Source: Pseudoflavonifractor capillosus (GTDB lineage: Bacteria; Bacillota; Clostridia; Oscillospirales; Oscillospiraceae). Taken from it: a DNA stretch of 36,753 nucleotides. Position 1 is the first letter of the stretch. Each line of letters opens with the position of its first letter. The notes under the pieces are model-generated. The model ran no database searches, had not been told where the DNA came from, and was given only the letters and a program-made list of their open reading frames with translations. Positions 25,409 through 32,922 of the stretch are shown piece after piece. The position numbers and the translations under genes are program-made. The stretch spans positions 1 through 36,753 of the forward strand of contig NZ_JACSNZ010000018.1 of NCBI RefSeq assembly GCF_016902575.1. The letters run 5' to 3'.

Positions 25409-27251
25409 CGTGGAGATAGTAGGGCCGCATGAGGCTGCGGTACTCGGTGGAATCCTTCTGGCGGTTGGACTTCAAGGGCGCCTCCACCGGGCGGGGCCGA
25501 TCATTGCCCCGGGAACGGCGGCGTTTGCCGGACAGGGAGGGGGGCAGGACAGACCCATGCTCTCCCTTGGCTTTCTCTCCCTTGCCCTTGTGGCGCTTGC
25601 CCTCCTGGGCCTTGGGCGGCTGCTTGGCCGCCTTCTCCCCCTGGATGGGCTTTTCTGCCTTGGGAGGCTTCTCTTGCCTGGGCTGCTCCTTCCGGGGCTT
25701 GCGCTCCCCCCGGGGCGGGTTGGCGGGACGCCGGGGCGCCAACAGGCGGGCGGTGGCGTCCATAATAATATCCGAATCCAGAGGATTGGGCTTGTAAAAG
25801 TCAGTTTCCGGCATGGAAGGGTGCTCGGGCATGGTCTCGGCCAGCTTGCCCTGGCGCACCCCACGCTTGTGGTGGGGCGGCTCCTGCACAGGCTGAGCCG
25901 GGGTGGCCTCCGGGGCCTTGAGCTTCTCCTTCTTGGCAGGTTTCTCCCCCTTGGGCTTCTTCTCCCCCTTGGCGGGTTTCTCCGGCTTCTGGGCCTTGGG
26001 CTGTTCCGTCTTTTGGGCCTCCTGCTGGCGCTGGCGGCGGCGCTCCCGGGCGGCCTGACGGGCCTCGGCATCCTCGGCGTTGACAATGCGGCCGTTTTTG
26101 TCCCGCTTGGGGGCCTCCAGGTTCACCATGGGGAAGGGGTGGTCCTCCACCACGGGGATGGAGCGGCCCAACAGCTTCTCAATGGCCTTCAGATCCGACT
26201 TCTCGTCGAACTGGCAGAAGGACACGGCGGTGCCGGAGTGGCCGGCCCGGCCGGTGCGGCCAATGCGGTGGACGTAGGTCTCGGGCACGTCGGGGAGGTT
26301 GTAGTTGAACACCCAGGCCAGCTCGTCGATGTCAATGCCCCGGGCAGCGATGTCGGTGGCCACCAGCACCCGCACCCGGCCAGCCTTGAAGTCGTTCAAG
26401 GCCTGCACCCGGGCGGTCTGGCTCTTGTTGCCGTGGATGGCAGCGGCGGTGATACCCTGAGCATTCAAGTCCCGGGCGATGCGGTTGGCCCCGTGCTTGG
26501 TGCGGGAAAACACCAGGGCAGCGGGAATGTCCCACTTCTCCATGAGGTGACAGAGCAGCTTGGTCTTGTTGTTTTTATCCACAAAAAACAGCTTCTGATT
26601 GATGACCTCCACGGGAGAGGACACCGGGTCCACCGCCACAGAGGCATAGTTGTGGAGCAGACCATTCACCAGCTCCATCACCTCCGGGGGCATGGTGGCA
26701 GAGAAAAACAGAGTCTGCTTTTGCTGGGGCAGCAGCTTCAAGACCCGGCGCACGTCGTGGATAAAGCCCATGTCCAGCATCCGGTCGGCCTCGTCCAGCA
26801 CGAAAATCTCAATGTGGCTCAAATCCAGCAGGCCCTGACCGTGGAGGTCTAAGAGTCGCCCTGGGGTGGCCACCAGAATGTCCAGCCCCTTTTTGATTTT
26901 CTCCACCTGGGGCTGCTGACCCACCCCGCCGAAGATGACGGCGCTGCGCAGGGGCAGGTGCTTGCCGTAGGCCACCAGGGAGTCCTGGATCTGGATGGCC
27001 AGCTCCCGGGTGGGGGTGAGGATCAGGGCACGAATGACCCGGGGATTGGGGATTTTTTTGGACAGTCGCTGCAAAATGGGGGTGGAAAAAGCGCAGGTCT
27101 TGCCGGTGCCCGTCTGGGCGCAGCCCAGCACGTCCCGGCCGGTGAGGGCGGGGGGAATGGCGCCCTGCTGGATGGGAGTGGGGGCGGTGTACTCCTGCTC
27201 GGCCAGGGCCTTTAAGATGGGGTCACTCAGACCCAGTTGTTTGAAGTTCAT
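25398..27251 (-). CDS. DEAD-box RNA helicase with long basic tail
   Basis: A 617-residue helicase. The core (1 to about 370) has the Q-motif region TAPTPIQQGAIPPAL, Walker A AQTGTGKT (45-52), TPTREL, DEAD (153-156), SAT, ATDIAARGID and HRIGRTGRAG. The remaining 250 residues are low complexity, rich in Lys, Glu, Pro and Gln (KPEKPAKGEKKPKGEKPAKK), and probably bind RNA as a disordered basic tail. Such RhlE/CshA-like enzymes unwind rRNA or mRNA duplexes in ribosome assembly, cold adaptation or decay. ATG with AAAGGAACG upstream; 12 bases after the kinase-like gene. Confidence 0.93.
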   Translation of the reverse strand: MNFKQLGLSDPILKALAEQEYTAPTPIQQGAIPPALTGRDVLGCAQTGTGKTCAFSTPILQRLSKKIPNPRVIRALILTPTRELAIQIQDSLVAYGKHLPLRSAVIFGGVGQQPQVEKIKKGLDILVATPGRLLDLHGQGLLDLSHIEIFVLDEADRMLDMGFIHDVRRVLKLLPQQKQTLFFSATMPPEVMELVNGLLHNYASVAVDPVSSPVEVINQKLFFVDKNNKTKLLCHLMEKWDIPAALVFSRTKHGANRIARDLNAQGITAAAIHGNKSQTARVQALNDFKAGRVRVLVATDIAARGIDIDELAWVFNYNLPDVPETYVHRIGRTGRAGHSGTAVSFCQFDEKSDLKAIEKLLGRSIPVVEDHPFPMVNLEAPKRDKNGRIVNAEDAEARQAARERRRQRQQEAQKTEQPKAQKPEKPAKGEKKPKGEKPAKKEKLKAPEATPAQPVQEPPHHKRGVRQGKLAETMPEHPSMPETDFYKPNPLDSDIIMDATARLLAPRRPANPPRGERKPRKEQPRQEKPPKAEKPIQGEKAAKQPPKAQEGKRHKGKGEKAKGEHGSVLPPSLSGKRRRSRGNDRPRPVEAPLKSNRQKDSTEYRSLMRPYYLHDED

Positions 27252-27263
27252 GGTATCGTTCCT

Positions 27264-27767
27264 TTACTGATATTCCATCAAAGCCTGTTTCACTGCTTCC
27301 ACCGTCTCGGCCAGGCTCTGGTCGTGTACCGGGACGGTGAGATGGGCGCATGTCTCGTAGAGGGGGGTACGGTAGGCATAGACGTCGGCCAAGGTCTGGC
27401 CGGGCTGGAGGGCAATGCCTCGGGTGGCCATGTTGTGGATGCGCCCTTCCACTTCCTCCAACGTCAGCTGCAAATACACCACCGTGCCTAACTTGCGCAT
27501 ATGGGAGATGGCCCGCTCCCGGCAGATGCAGCTGCCGCCGGGTGCGATGACGGTATGATGGCACTGTACCGAGGCGATGGCGTCCGCCTCAGCATCCAAA
27601 AACCAGTCCACGCCCTTTTCGTCCAACAGCTCTTGCAGCAGCGCCCCCTGCTGCTGCTGAAGAACTAAGTCCACGTCCAGAAAGTCGTAGCCCAGGGCCT
27701 TGGCCAGAATGACGCCCACGCTGCTCTTGCCCGAGCCGGGCATCCCGATCAAGATGATGTTGTCCAT
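27264..27767 (-). CDS. Shikimate-kinase-like P-loop kinase, altered substrate site
   Basis: A 167-residue protein of the shikimate kinase fold: Walker A GMPGSGKSS (8-16), DVD (31-33, the substrate/magnesium Asp motif), PGGS (76-79) and YRTPLYETCA near the end. The shikimate-binding Arg after the Phe of the FR-x-x-E motif is Leu57 here (WFLDAE), so shikimate may not be the substrate; the protein may be a divergent AroK or a different small-molecule kinase. It is not beside aromatic-synthesis genes but leads an operon with a DEAD helicase. ATG at 27767 is chosen (GGGA about 10 bases upstream); a GTG three codons earlier is also open. Confidence 0.78.
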   Translation of the reverse strand: MDNIILIGMPGSGKSSVGVILAKALGYDFLDVDLVLQQQQGALLQELLDEKGVDWFLDAEADAIASVQCHHTVIAPGGSCICRERAISHMRKLGTVVYLQLTLEEVEGRIHNMATRGIALQPGQTLADVYAYRTPLYETCAHLTVPVHDQSLAETVEAVKQALMEYQ

Positions 27768-27838
27768 CTCCGTCACATCCCATACACGCCCCGCTCCCCT
27801 GGGGAAACGGGTGATATTTGCCCATGATAAGACAGAAT

Positions 27839-27868
27839 ATTATATCAGATCGTCCCCAGTCTGTGCAA
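27839..27868 (-). promoter_or_regulatory. Promoter of the kinase-helicase operon
   Basis: Minus strand TTGCAC (27863-27868), an 18-base spacer and TATAAT (27839-27844) with TGA just before it (extended -10). It lies about 70 bases upstream of the kinase start. Confidence 0.8.
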
Positions 27869-27899
27869 GCCCTGTCCCTGTTCCTCTCTCCTATTTTTG

Positions 27900-28440
27900 C
27901 CGCGCTGGGGTCGCTCCGCTGGGGTCTCTTTCTCAGCGATGAGAAAGAGACGAAAGAATCGCCAAAGGCGGGGCCTTCCCCCGCCTTGTGGAATCCACCC
28001 TGCCGGTACAAGGCTGCTCCTGCGTCAGGGAAATCTTCGGCCCGGAGGGTCTTTCCCTGTTCCTGCCCATCCCACCAGCCCAGGCTCACATGGCAACAGA
28101 ATTGGCGGGTCTGGCGGTTCCATCGTCCGGGCCTTACCTTGGAAAAGCGGCGTTGCCGCCGCCGGGAGCCTGGTCACCGGCAGCTGGGAACAGCTGCTGC
28201 GCCAGGGTAGGCCCGGTCATGGAAACCGCCCAGCCGTAGGGCCAGCTGCCCAGAGGGGCCTGGTGTGGTGGCACAAACAGGGGCCACAGCAAGGGTCACG
28301 GGCCGGAACCCAACTTGACGCAGTTCTGACCTGGTACCCCAGGGGGGTCCTTAGGGGGGAACGCCCTAAGCGGGTTTTTCGTCTATTTTTGCCCGGTCAA
28401 AAATAGACCCCAGCGGAGCGTAAAACCAGGCCGACAAGGC
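27900..28440 (-). repeat. Dispersed structured repeat, copy C
   Basis: 12-mers lie at 27912-27923 and 28409-28420 (inverted). The left hairpin is GTCTCTTTCTCA-GCGA-TGAGAAAGAGAC (12-bp stem, GNRA-type loop); the right is GTCTATTTTTG-cccggt-CAAAAATAGAC. Inner helices are AAGGCGGGG/CCCCGCCTT at the left and CTTAGGG/CCCTAAG at the right, so its orientation is opposite to copy A. The core matches A and D in reverse or direct sense (for example GTGGAATCCACC and GGGCCTTACC-type segments) with many substitutions. It lies between the kinase promoter and the glycosyltransferase terminator. The outer right border is less certain (CCAGGCCGACAAGG). Confidence 0.83.
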
Positions 28441-28514
28441 AATGTTAGAGACCAAAAAAGGGAAGACCTTCTCTGTCAGCCCAGAGAGAACGGCAAGAAA
28501 AAACGCCCAGATAC

Positions 28515-28544
28515 CAAAACAGGGAGTCCACTGGGCTCCCTGTC
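28515..28544 (-). terminator. Terminator of the glycosyltransferase gene
   Basis: Minus strand ACAGGGAG pairs with CTCCCTGT (28519-28543) around a 9-base loop, followed by TTTTGG, six bases after the stop codon. Confidence 0.78.
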
Positions 28545-28549
28545 TCATG

Positions 28550-29497
28550 TTATTCTTTGTCCTGGCTTTTCTCCGCCAAAATATAGATGGGCCGTTTTTT
28601 TGTCTCCAAATAGGTCTTGGCCAGATACTGCCCCACAATGCCCATGGTCAGCAGCTGGACACCCCCTAAAAACAGGATGATACACATCATGCTGGGCCAG
28701 CCGCTCACCGGGTCACCAAAAATCAGGGTCTTGGCCACCACCACCACCAGGGCCGCCACTGCCGCCAGGCACACCAGCAGCCCCAACACCGAGGCTATGG
28801 CCAGGGGAACGGTGGAAAAAGCCATGATTCCCTCCAGAGAATAGCAAAACAGCTTGAAGAACGACCATTTTGACTCACCCGCCACCCGCTTCACATTCTC
28901 ATAGGGCAGCCAGCAGGTGCGAAACCCCACCCAGCCGAAAATGCCCTTGGAAAACCGATTGACCTCCTTCATGGACAAGATGGCGTCCACCATGGGCCGA
29001 CCCATGAGCCGATAGTCCCGGGCCCCATCCACAATATCCGCATCGGAAATTTTCCGCATGAGCTTGTAGAACTCACGGGCAAAAAAACTGCGGATGGCAG
29101 GTTCCCCCTTGCGGCTCACCCGCCGGGTGGCCACCGAGTCATACTCCCCGGTCTGAAGGATCTCATACATCTGGGGCAGCAGGGCAGGGGGGTCTTGCAA
29201 GTCCGCATCCATGATGGCCACATAGTCACCCCGGGCGTGCTCCAGCCCGGCATACATGGCCGCCTCCTTGCCGAAGTTGCGGGAGAAGGAGAGATAGCGC
29301 ACATTTTCATACTGCTTTGCATAGTCCCGCAACAGCCCCAGGGTGCCATCCTTGGAGCCGTCGTCCACCAGCAAAATCTCCACCTCCACCTGCCGGGCGG
29401 CAAGCTGGGCGGCAATGCGCTGAATTTCCGGCATGAAGTGGGGCAGCGCCCGCTCCTCATTGTAGCAGGGTACTACCGCCGTCACCTTGGTTTTCAT
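28550..29497 (-). CDS. Family 2 glycosyltransferase, polyprenyl-phosphate type
   Basis: A 315-residue GT2 enzyme of the DPM1/GtrB kind. The GT-A domain shows VVPCYNEE, VDDGSKDGT (44-52), NFGKEAAMYAG and the DxD motif DADLQDPP (97-104). Two transmembrane helices follow (about 230-255 and 265-290), as in bactoprenol glucosyl transferases that move a sugar from a nucleotide donor to undecaprenyl phosphate. The sugar is unknown. The ATG at 29497 begins the family domain; the longer open frame to 29668 runs through the promoter. A G-rich GGGGGG sits six bases from the start. It is monocistronic. Confidence 0.9.
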   Translation of the reverse strand: MKTKVTAVVPCYNEERALPHFMPEIQRIAAQLAARQVEVEILLVDDGSKDGTLGLLRDYAKQYENVRYLSFSRNFGKEAAMYAGLEHARGDYVAIMDADLQDPPALLPQMYEILQTGEYDSVATRRVSRKGEPAIRSFFAREFYKLMRKISDADIVDGARDYRLMGRPMVDAILSMKEVNRFSKGIFGWVGFRTCWLPYENVKRVAGESKWSFFKLFCYSLEGIMAFSTVPLAIASVLGLLVCLAAVAALVVVVAKTLIFGDPVSGWPSMMCIILFLGGVQLLTMGIVGQYLAKTYLETKKRPIYILAEKSQDKE

Positions 29498-29531
29498 TCC
29501 TCGCCCCCCCTGTATAACATGTTTTTCGGCT

Positions 29532-29560
29532 ATTATACCATACCTGGAAAGGCGAATCAA
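29532..29560 (-). promoter_or_regulatory. Promoter of the glycosyltransferase gene
   Basis: Minus strand TTGATT (29555-29560), a 17-base spacer and TATAAT (29532-29537) with TGG before the -10. Confidence 0.88.
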
Positions 29561-29606
29561 AATGTTTTCGGTACACATTTCCAGGCTTTTCGTCTCCCGG
29601 TTTTGG

Positions 29607-29635
29607 TTGAACCACCGGGGGATTTCTGCTACAAT
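29607..29635 (+). promoter_or_regulatory. Promoter of the mnmA operon
   Basis: TTGAAC (29607-29612), a 17-base spacer and TACAAT (29630-29635), 38 bases before the mnmA start. Confidence 0.85.
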
Positions 29636-29673
29636 ACAAAATGAAAAATTGTTTCCACAGGAGGACACAGCAC

Positions 29674-30696
29674 ATGGCAGACAAGAAGGTGGTATTGGGG
29701 CTTTCCGGCGGGGTAGATTCCGCCGTGGCCGCCCAGCGGCTGAGGCAGCAGGGCTATGAGGTCCACGGGCTGTATCTGGACATCGGCCTGGGCGGGGCGC
29801 AGTCCGCTCAGGACAACGCCGCCAAGCTGGGCATCCCCCTCACCGTGCGCTCCATTCAGCAGGAGCTGGAGGAGCACGTGTGCGCCCCCTTTGCCGCCGA
29901 CTATCTCTCCGGCCGCACCCCCATTCCCTGCGCTCGGTGCAACCGGGCGGTGAAGTTCCCCGCTCTGCTGGCCTTTGCCGACGAAATTGGTGCCCACTAT
30001 GTGGCCACCGGCCACTATGCCCGCATCGGGGTGGGCACCGACGGCGGCGCCATCCTGCTCACCGGCACCTCCTCCAACGACCAGTCCTATATGCTCTCCC
30101 GGCTCACCCGGGACATGCTCTCCCGCATCCTCTTCCCCCTGGGGGACACTCCCAAGGAGTTGACCCGGCAGGAGGCGGAGGAGGGCCAGCTGCCTGCGGC
30201 CAGCCGCCCCGACTCCATGGAGATCTGCTTCATCCCCGACGACGACTACGCCGCCTGGCTGGATGCCCGGGGCGGTACCCCTCCACCGGGAAACTTTGTG
30301 GACGCTGGGGGCAACATCCTGGGCACCCACAAGGGGTTCCACCACTACACCATCGGCCAGCGCCGGGGGCTGGGTGTCTCCTCCTCCGCTCGGCTGTTTG
30401 TCACCGAGATCCGCCCCCAGACCAATGAGGTGGTGCTCTCCCACGGGGAGGGGCTTCACGCCACCCTGGTGCACACCCAGGAGGTGAACTGGCTGGCCGA
30501 GGAGCCTCTCACTGGGCCTCTGGACGTGGAGGTGCGGCTGCGCCACTCCCGCCACAAAGACGCTGCCACCCTCATGCCCCTGGGTGACGGCTTGGTGGAC
30601 ATCCACATGGAGCGTCCCGCCCGTGCCCCCACGCCGGGACAGCTGGCGGTGTTTTACCGGGGCCAGCAGGTGCTGGGAAGCGGGTGGATCCGATGA
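29674..30696 (+). CDS. mnmA: tRNA-specific 2-thiouridylase MnmA
   Basis: A 340-residue PP-loop enzyme that puts sulfur on C2 of U34 in tRNA-Glu, -Gln and -Lys. The ATP site SGGVDS is at 11-16; the catalytic cysteines are Cys89 (TPIPCARCN) and Cys185 (SMEICFIPDD). GHYARI, the NDQSYML motif and IGQRRGLGVS are also typical. It is a little shorter than the usual 350-370 residues, with a compact stretch after the PP loop. The start MADKK follows CAGGAGGAC; an in-frame ATG at 29641 overlaps the promoter region and is rejected. Its stop overlaps the next gene start (ATGA). Confidence 0.94.
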   Translation: MADKKVVLGLSGGVDSAVAAQRLRQQGYEVHGLYLDIGLGGAQSAQDNAAKLGIPLTVRSIQQELEEHVCAPFAADYLSGRTPIPCARCNRAVKFPALLAFADEIGAHYVATGHYARIGVGTDGGAILLTGTSSNDQSYMLSRLTRDMLSRILFPLGDTPKELTRQEAEEGQLPAASRPDSMEICFIPDDDYAAWLDARGGTPPPGNFVDAGGNILGTHKGFHHYTIGQRRGLGVSSSARLFVTEIRPQTNEVVLSHGEGLHATLVHTQEVNWLAEEPLTGPLDVEVRLRHSRHKDAATLMPLGDGLVDIHMERPARAPTPGQLAVFYRGQQVLGSGWIR

Positions 30697-31586
30697 ACCT
30701 CACCCACGTCCACGGCAACACCTATGTGCTGGAGGGCCACGGCCTGATGGGGCTGTACCGGGTGGACGACACCCGCTGCATCCTCATTGACTCCGGGGTC
30801 ATCACCGAACGAGAGGAGCTGATGGACACCCTGGCCCAGGCCCAGCTCACCCCCGTGGGGGTGATGAGCACCCATGTACACCTGGACCACTCCATCAACA
30901 ACGCCGCACTCCGTACCCGATATGGTTGCCCCGTGGCAGTGCCCGCCGGGGAGGTGGAGACCTGCCGCACCCTGATGGGACTGAAAGCGTACTTTTACAC
31001 CTACTCCCCCCATATGATTCGGGACTACCAGGGGGAGATGCTCTGCCCGGTGGACGCCCCCATCCCCTACGAGGATGGCACCTTTGTATTTTGCGGCGTA
31101 CCCTTCCACATCCTCCACACCCCCGGCCACTCCCTGGATCACATCTGCATCACCACCCCCGACGGGGTGTGCTTTGTGGGGGATGCGGTGTTTTCCAACG
31201 AAGGGCTGAACTTGAAGCTGCCCTACGGCTTGGACCTGACCCAGATGATGGACAGTGCCCAGCGCCTGCGCCACACCCACCACGCCGCCTATGTCACCGC
31301 CCATCGTGGGGTACACACCCAGGTGGAACCCCTCATCGACGCCACCTGTGCCCTCATTGGAGGCAGGGCGGAGGAGGTGGCGGCTCTGGTGGACACCCCC
31401 ATGACGGTGAGCCAGCTGTGGCAGAAGGTCAACGCCCACCACACCCTGCGCTCCCGCCGTGTCCAGCAGGTGCCTCTCATGGAGCGCAACCTGCGGGGCC
31501 TGGTGGAGGTACTGGTGGACAGCGGGCGACTGCGCTATGTGGCGGAGGACGGAATGCTCTACCTGGCTCCAAAGGAGGACGTATGA
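30693..31586 (+). CDS. MBL-fold metallo-hydrolase
   Basis: A 297-residue metallo-beta-lactamase-fold protein, distinct from the shorter one at 1731. The motif HVHLDH (61-66), the late HTPGHSLDH and the GDAVF stretch supply metal ligands, and the C-terminal 80 residues form a winged-helix-like tail (VDTPMTVSQLWQKVNAHH ... GLVEVLVDSGRLRYVAEDGM), as in hydrolases of the LACTB2/PksB type. The substrate is unknown. It is coupled by ATGA overlaps to mnmA upstream and miaA downstream. A GTG three codons before the ATG is possible. Confidence 0.87.
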   Translation: MNLTHVHGNTYVLEGHGLMGLYRVDDTRCILIDSGVITEREELMDTLAQAQLTPVGVMSTHVHLDHSINNAALRTRYGCPVAVPAGEVETCRTLMGLKAYFYTYSPHMIRDYQGEMLCPVDAPIPYEDGTFVFCGVPFHILHTPGHSLDHICITTPDGVCFVGDAVFSNEGLNLKLPYGLDLTQMMDSAQRLRHTHHAAYVTAHRGVHTQVEPLIDATCALIGGRAEEVAALVDTPMTVSQLWQKVNAHHTLRSRRVQQVPLMERNLRGLVEVLVDSGRLRYVAEDGMLYLAPKEDV

Positions 31587-32530
31587 AACCGGATTGTTTG
31601 GTCATCTGCGGCCCCACCGCCTCGGGCAAAACCGCCCTGGCGGTGGCACTGGCCCAGATTTTGAATGGGGAAGTGGTGTCGGCAGACTCCATGCAGGTGT
31701 ACCGCACCATGGACATCGGCACCGCCAAGCCCACAAAAGAGGAGATGCAGGGGGTGCCCCACCACATGCTGGACGTGGCAGACCCCTGGGAAAACTACTC
31801 GGTGAGCCGATATGTCACCGATGCCATTCCCGTCATGGACGATATCCTCGCCCGGGGCAAGCTGCCCATTGTGGCTGGCGGCACTGGGCTGTACATCGAC
31901 AACCTGATGGCGGGGCGGCAGTTTGCCCCCTTTGAAGCCCACACCGCCGGGGTGCGGGAGCAGCTGCAGCAGCGGGCCAGGGAGGAGGGGCTGGAGCCCC
32001 TGCGACAGCAGCTGGCCCAGGTGGACCCCCAGGCCGCCCAGCGGCTGCACCCCAACGACGAAAAGCGCATCATCCGGGCCCTGGAGGTGTACCTCACCAC
32101 CGGTAAGACCATCACCCAGCACAACCTGGAGTCCCAGGCCATCCCGCCCCGGTATCACCCCCTCACCATCGGCCTGGACTTTGAACAGCGCCCCCACCTG
32201 TGGCAGCGCATCGACCAGCGGGTGGATGTGATGATGGCCCAGGGGCTGGAGGCGGAGGTGCGGCGGCTGCTGGATCAGGGCATTCCCCCCACCTGCACCG
32301 CCATGCAGGCCATTGGCTACAAGGAGATCGTCTCCGCCCTGCAGCAGGGCCGTCCCGCCGCAGACGGGGCAGAGGAAGTGAAGCTGCGCTCCCGGCAGTA
32401 CGCCAAGCGGCAGCTCACCTGGTTCCGCCGCAACCCCCACACCCATTGGCTGCGCTGGGGAGAAACCCCTAATTTTTCCCAAGCCCTCGATGTTTCGACA
32501 GAACTCGCCCGCACCCATGGCTTACAATAG
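31583..32530 (+). CDS. miaA: tRNA dimethylallyltransferase MiaA
   Basis: A 315-residue MiaA that adds an isopentenyl group to A37 of tRNAs reading codons beginning with U. P loop GPTASGKT (10-17), SADSMQVYRTMDIGTAKP, VGGTGLYI-like VAGGTGLYIDNLM, and the C-terminal QYAKRQLTWFR. The true start follows AAAGGAGG and overlaps the MBL stop (ATGA); the open frame continues upstream within the MBL gene and is not coding there. miaA followed by hfq is a conserved arrangement. Confidence 0.96.
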   Translation: MKPDCLVICGPTASGKTALAVALAQILNGEVVSADSMQVYRTMDIGTAKPTKEEMQGVPHHMLDVADPWENYSVSRYVTDAIPVMDDILARGKLPIVAGGTGLYIDNLMAGRQFAPFEAHTAGVREQLQQRAREEGLEPLRQQLAQVDPQAAQRLHPNDEKRIIRALEVYLTTGKTITQHNLESQAIPPRYHPLTIGLDFEQRPHLWQRIDQRVDVMMAQGLEAEVRRLLDQGIPPTCTAMQAIGYKEIVSALQQGRPAADGAEEVKLRSRQYAKRQLTWFRRNPHTHWLRWGETPNFSQALDVSTELARTHGLQ

Positions 32531-32539
32531 CTGCACTCA

Positions 32540-32560
32540 GGGTCAGGCTATGCCAGACCC
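32540..32560 (+). other. Hairpin between miaA and hfq
   Basis: GGGTC-a-GGC-tat-GCC-a-GACCC folds into a small stem with one A-A mismatch, just before the hfq ribosome-binding site. No T run follows, so it is not a classic terminator; it could affect hfq expression. Confidence 0.45.
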
Positions 32561-32584
32561 GAAAAAGAAAAGGAGTGCATACAT

Positions 32585-32827
32585 ATGAGTTTTACCGCAG
32601 TCGCCGTGGGCAAGCAGCCCAATGTTCAGGACAGTTTTCTGTCCACCCTTCGCCGTACCGCCGCCCGGGTCACCGTTTTCTTGGTCAACGGGTTCCAGCT
32701 CCGTGGGGTGGTCACCGCCTTTGACCCCTATGTGGTGGTACTGGTCAGCGACGGAAAGCAGCAAGTCATTTACAAACACGCCATCTCCACCATCACCCCA
32801 GAAAAAGCGGTGAGTATGGAGGAGTGA
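32585..32827 (+). CDS. hfq: RNA chaperone Hfq
   Basis: An 80-residue Hfq. The Sm1 part NVQDSFLSTLRRTAARVTVF and the Sm2 part with IYKHAISTITP are clear; the family's first-helix Gln and the KH of YKHA, both involved in RNA binding at the proximal face, are present. It forms a hexamer that binds small RNAs and mRNAs, though in Firmicutes its global role is smaller than in enterobacteria. AAAGGAG lies upstream. The short C-terminus is typical of Gram-positive Hfq. Confidence 0.94.
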   Translation: MSFTAVAVGKQPNVQDSFLSTLRRTAARVTVFLVNGFQLRGVVTAFDPYVVVLVSDGKQQVIYKHAISTITPEKAVSMEE

Positions 32828-32922
32828 TTCCCTGTACCAGGGGAACGTGTTTTCCCCCATGGGAACGTGCCATTCCATGGACGGTGGAAGGGCAGGTTCC
32901 CCGATAAAGAAAGAAGGTACCC
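32828..32922 (+). other. Structured spacer between hfq and the HlyD-like gene
   Basis: GGGAACGTG occurs twice, 20 bases apart (32841-32849 and 32861-32869), and GTTCCCC (32896-32902) can pair with either copy, so two alternative folds are possible. A smaller stem TTCCAtggacggTGGAA lies within. I see no clear promoter or T run. Confidence 0.4.
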
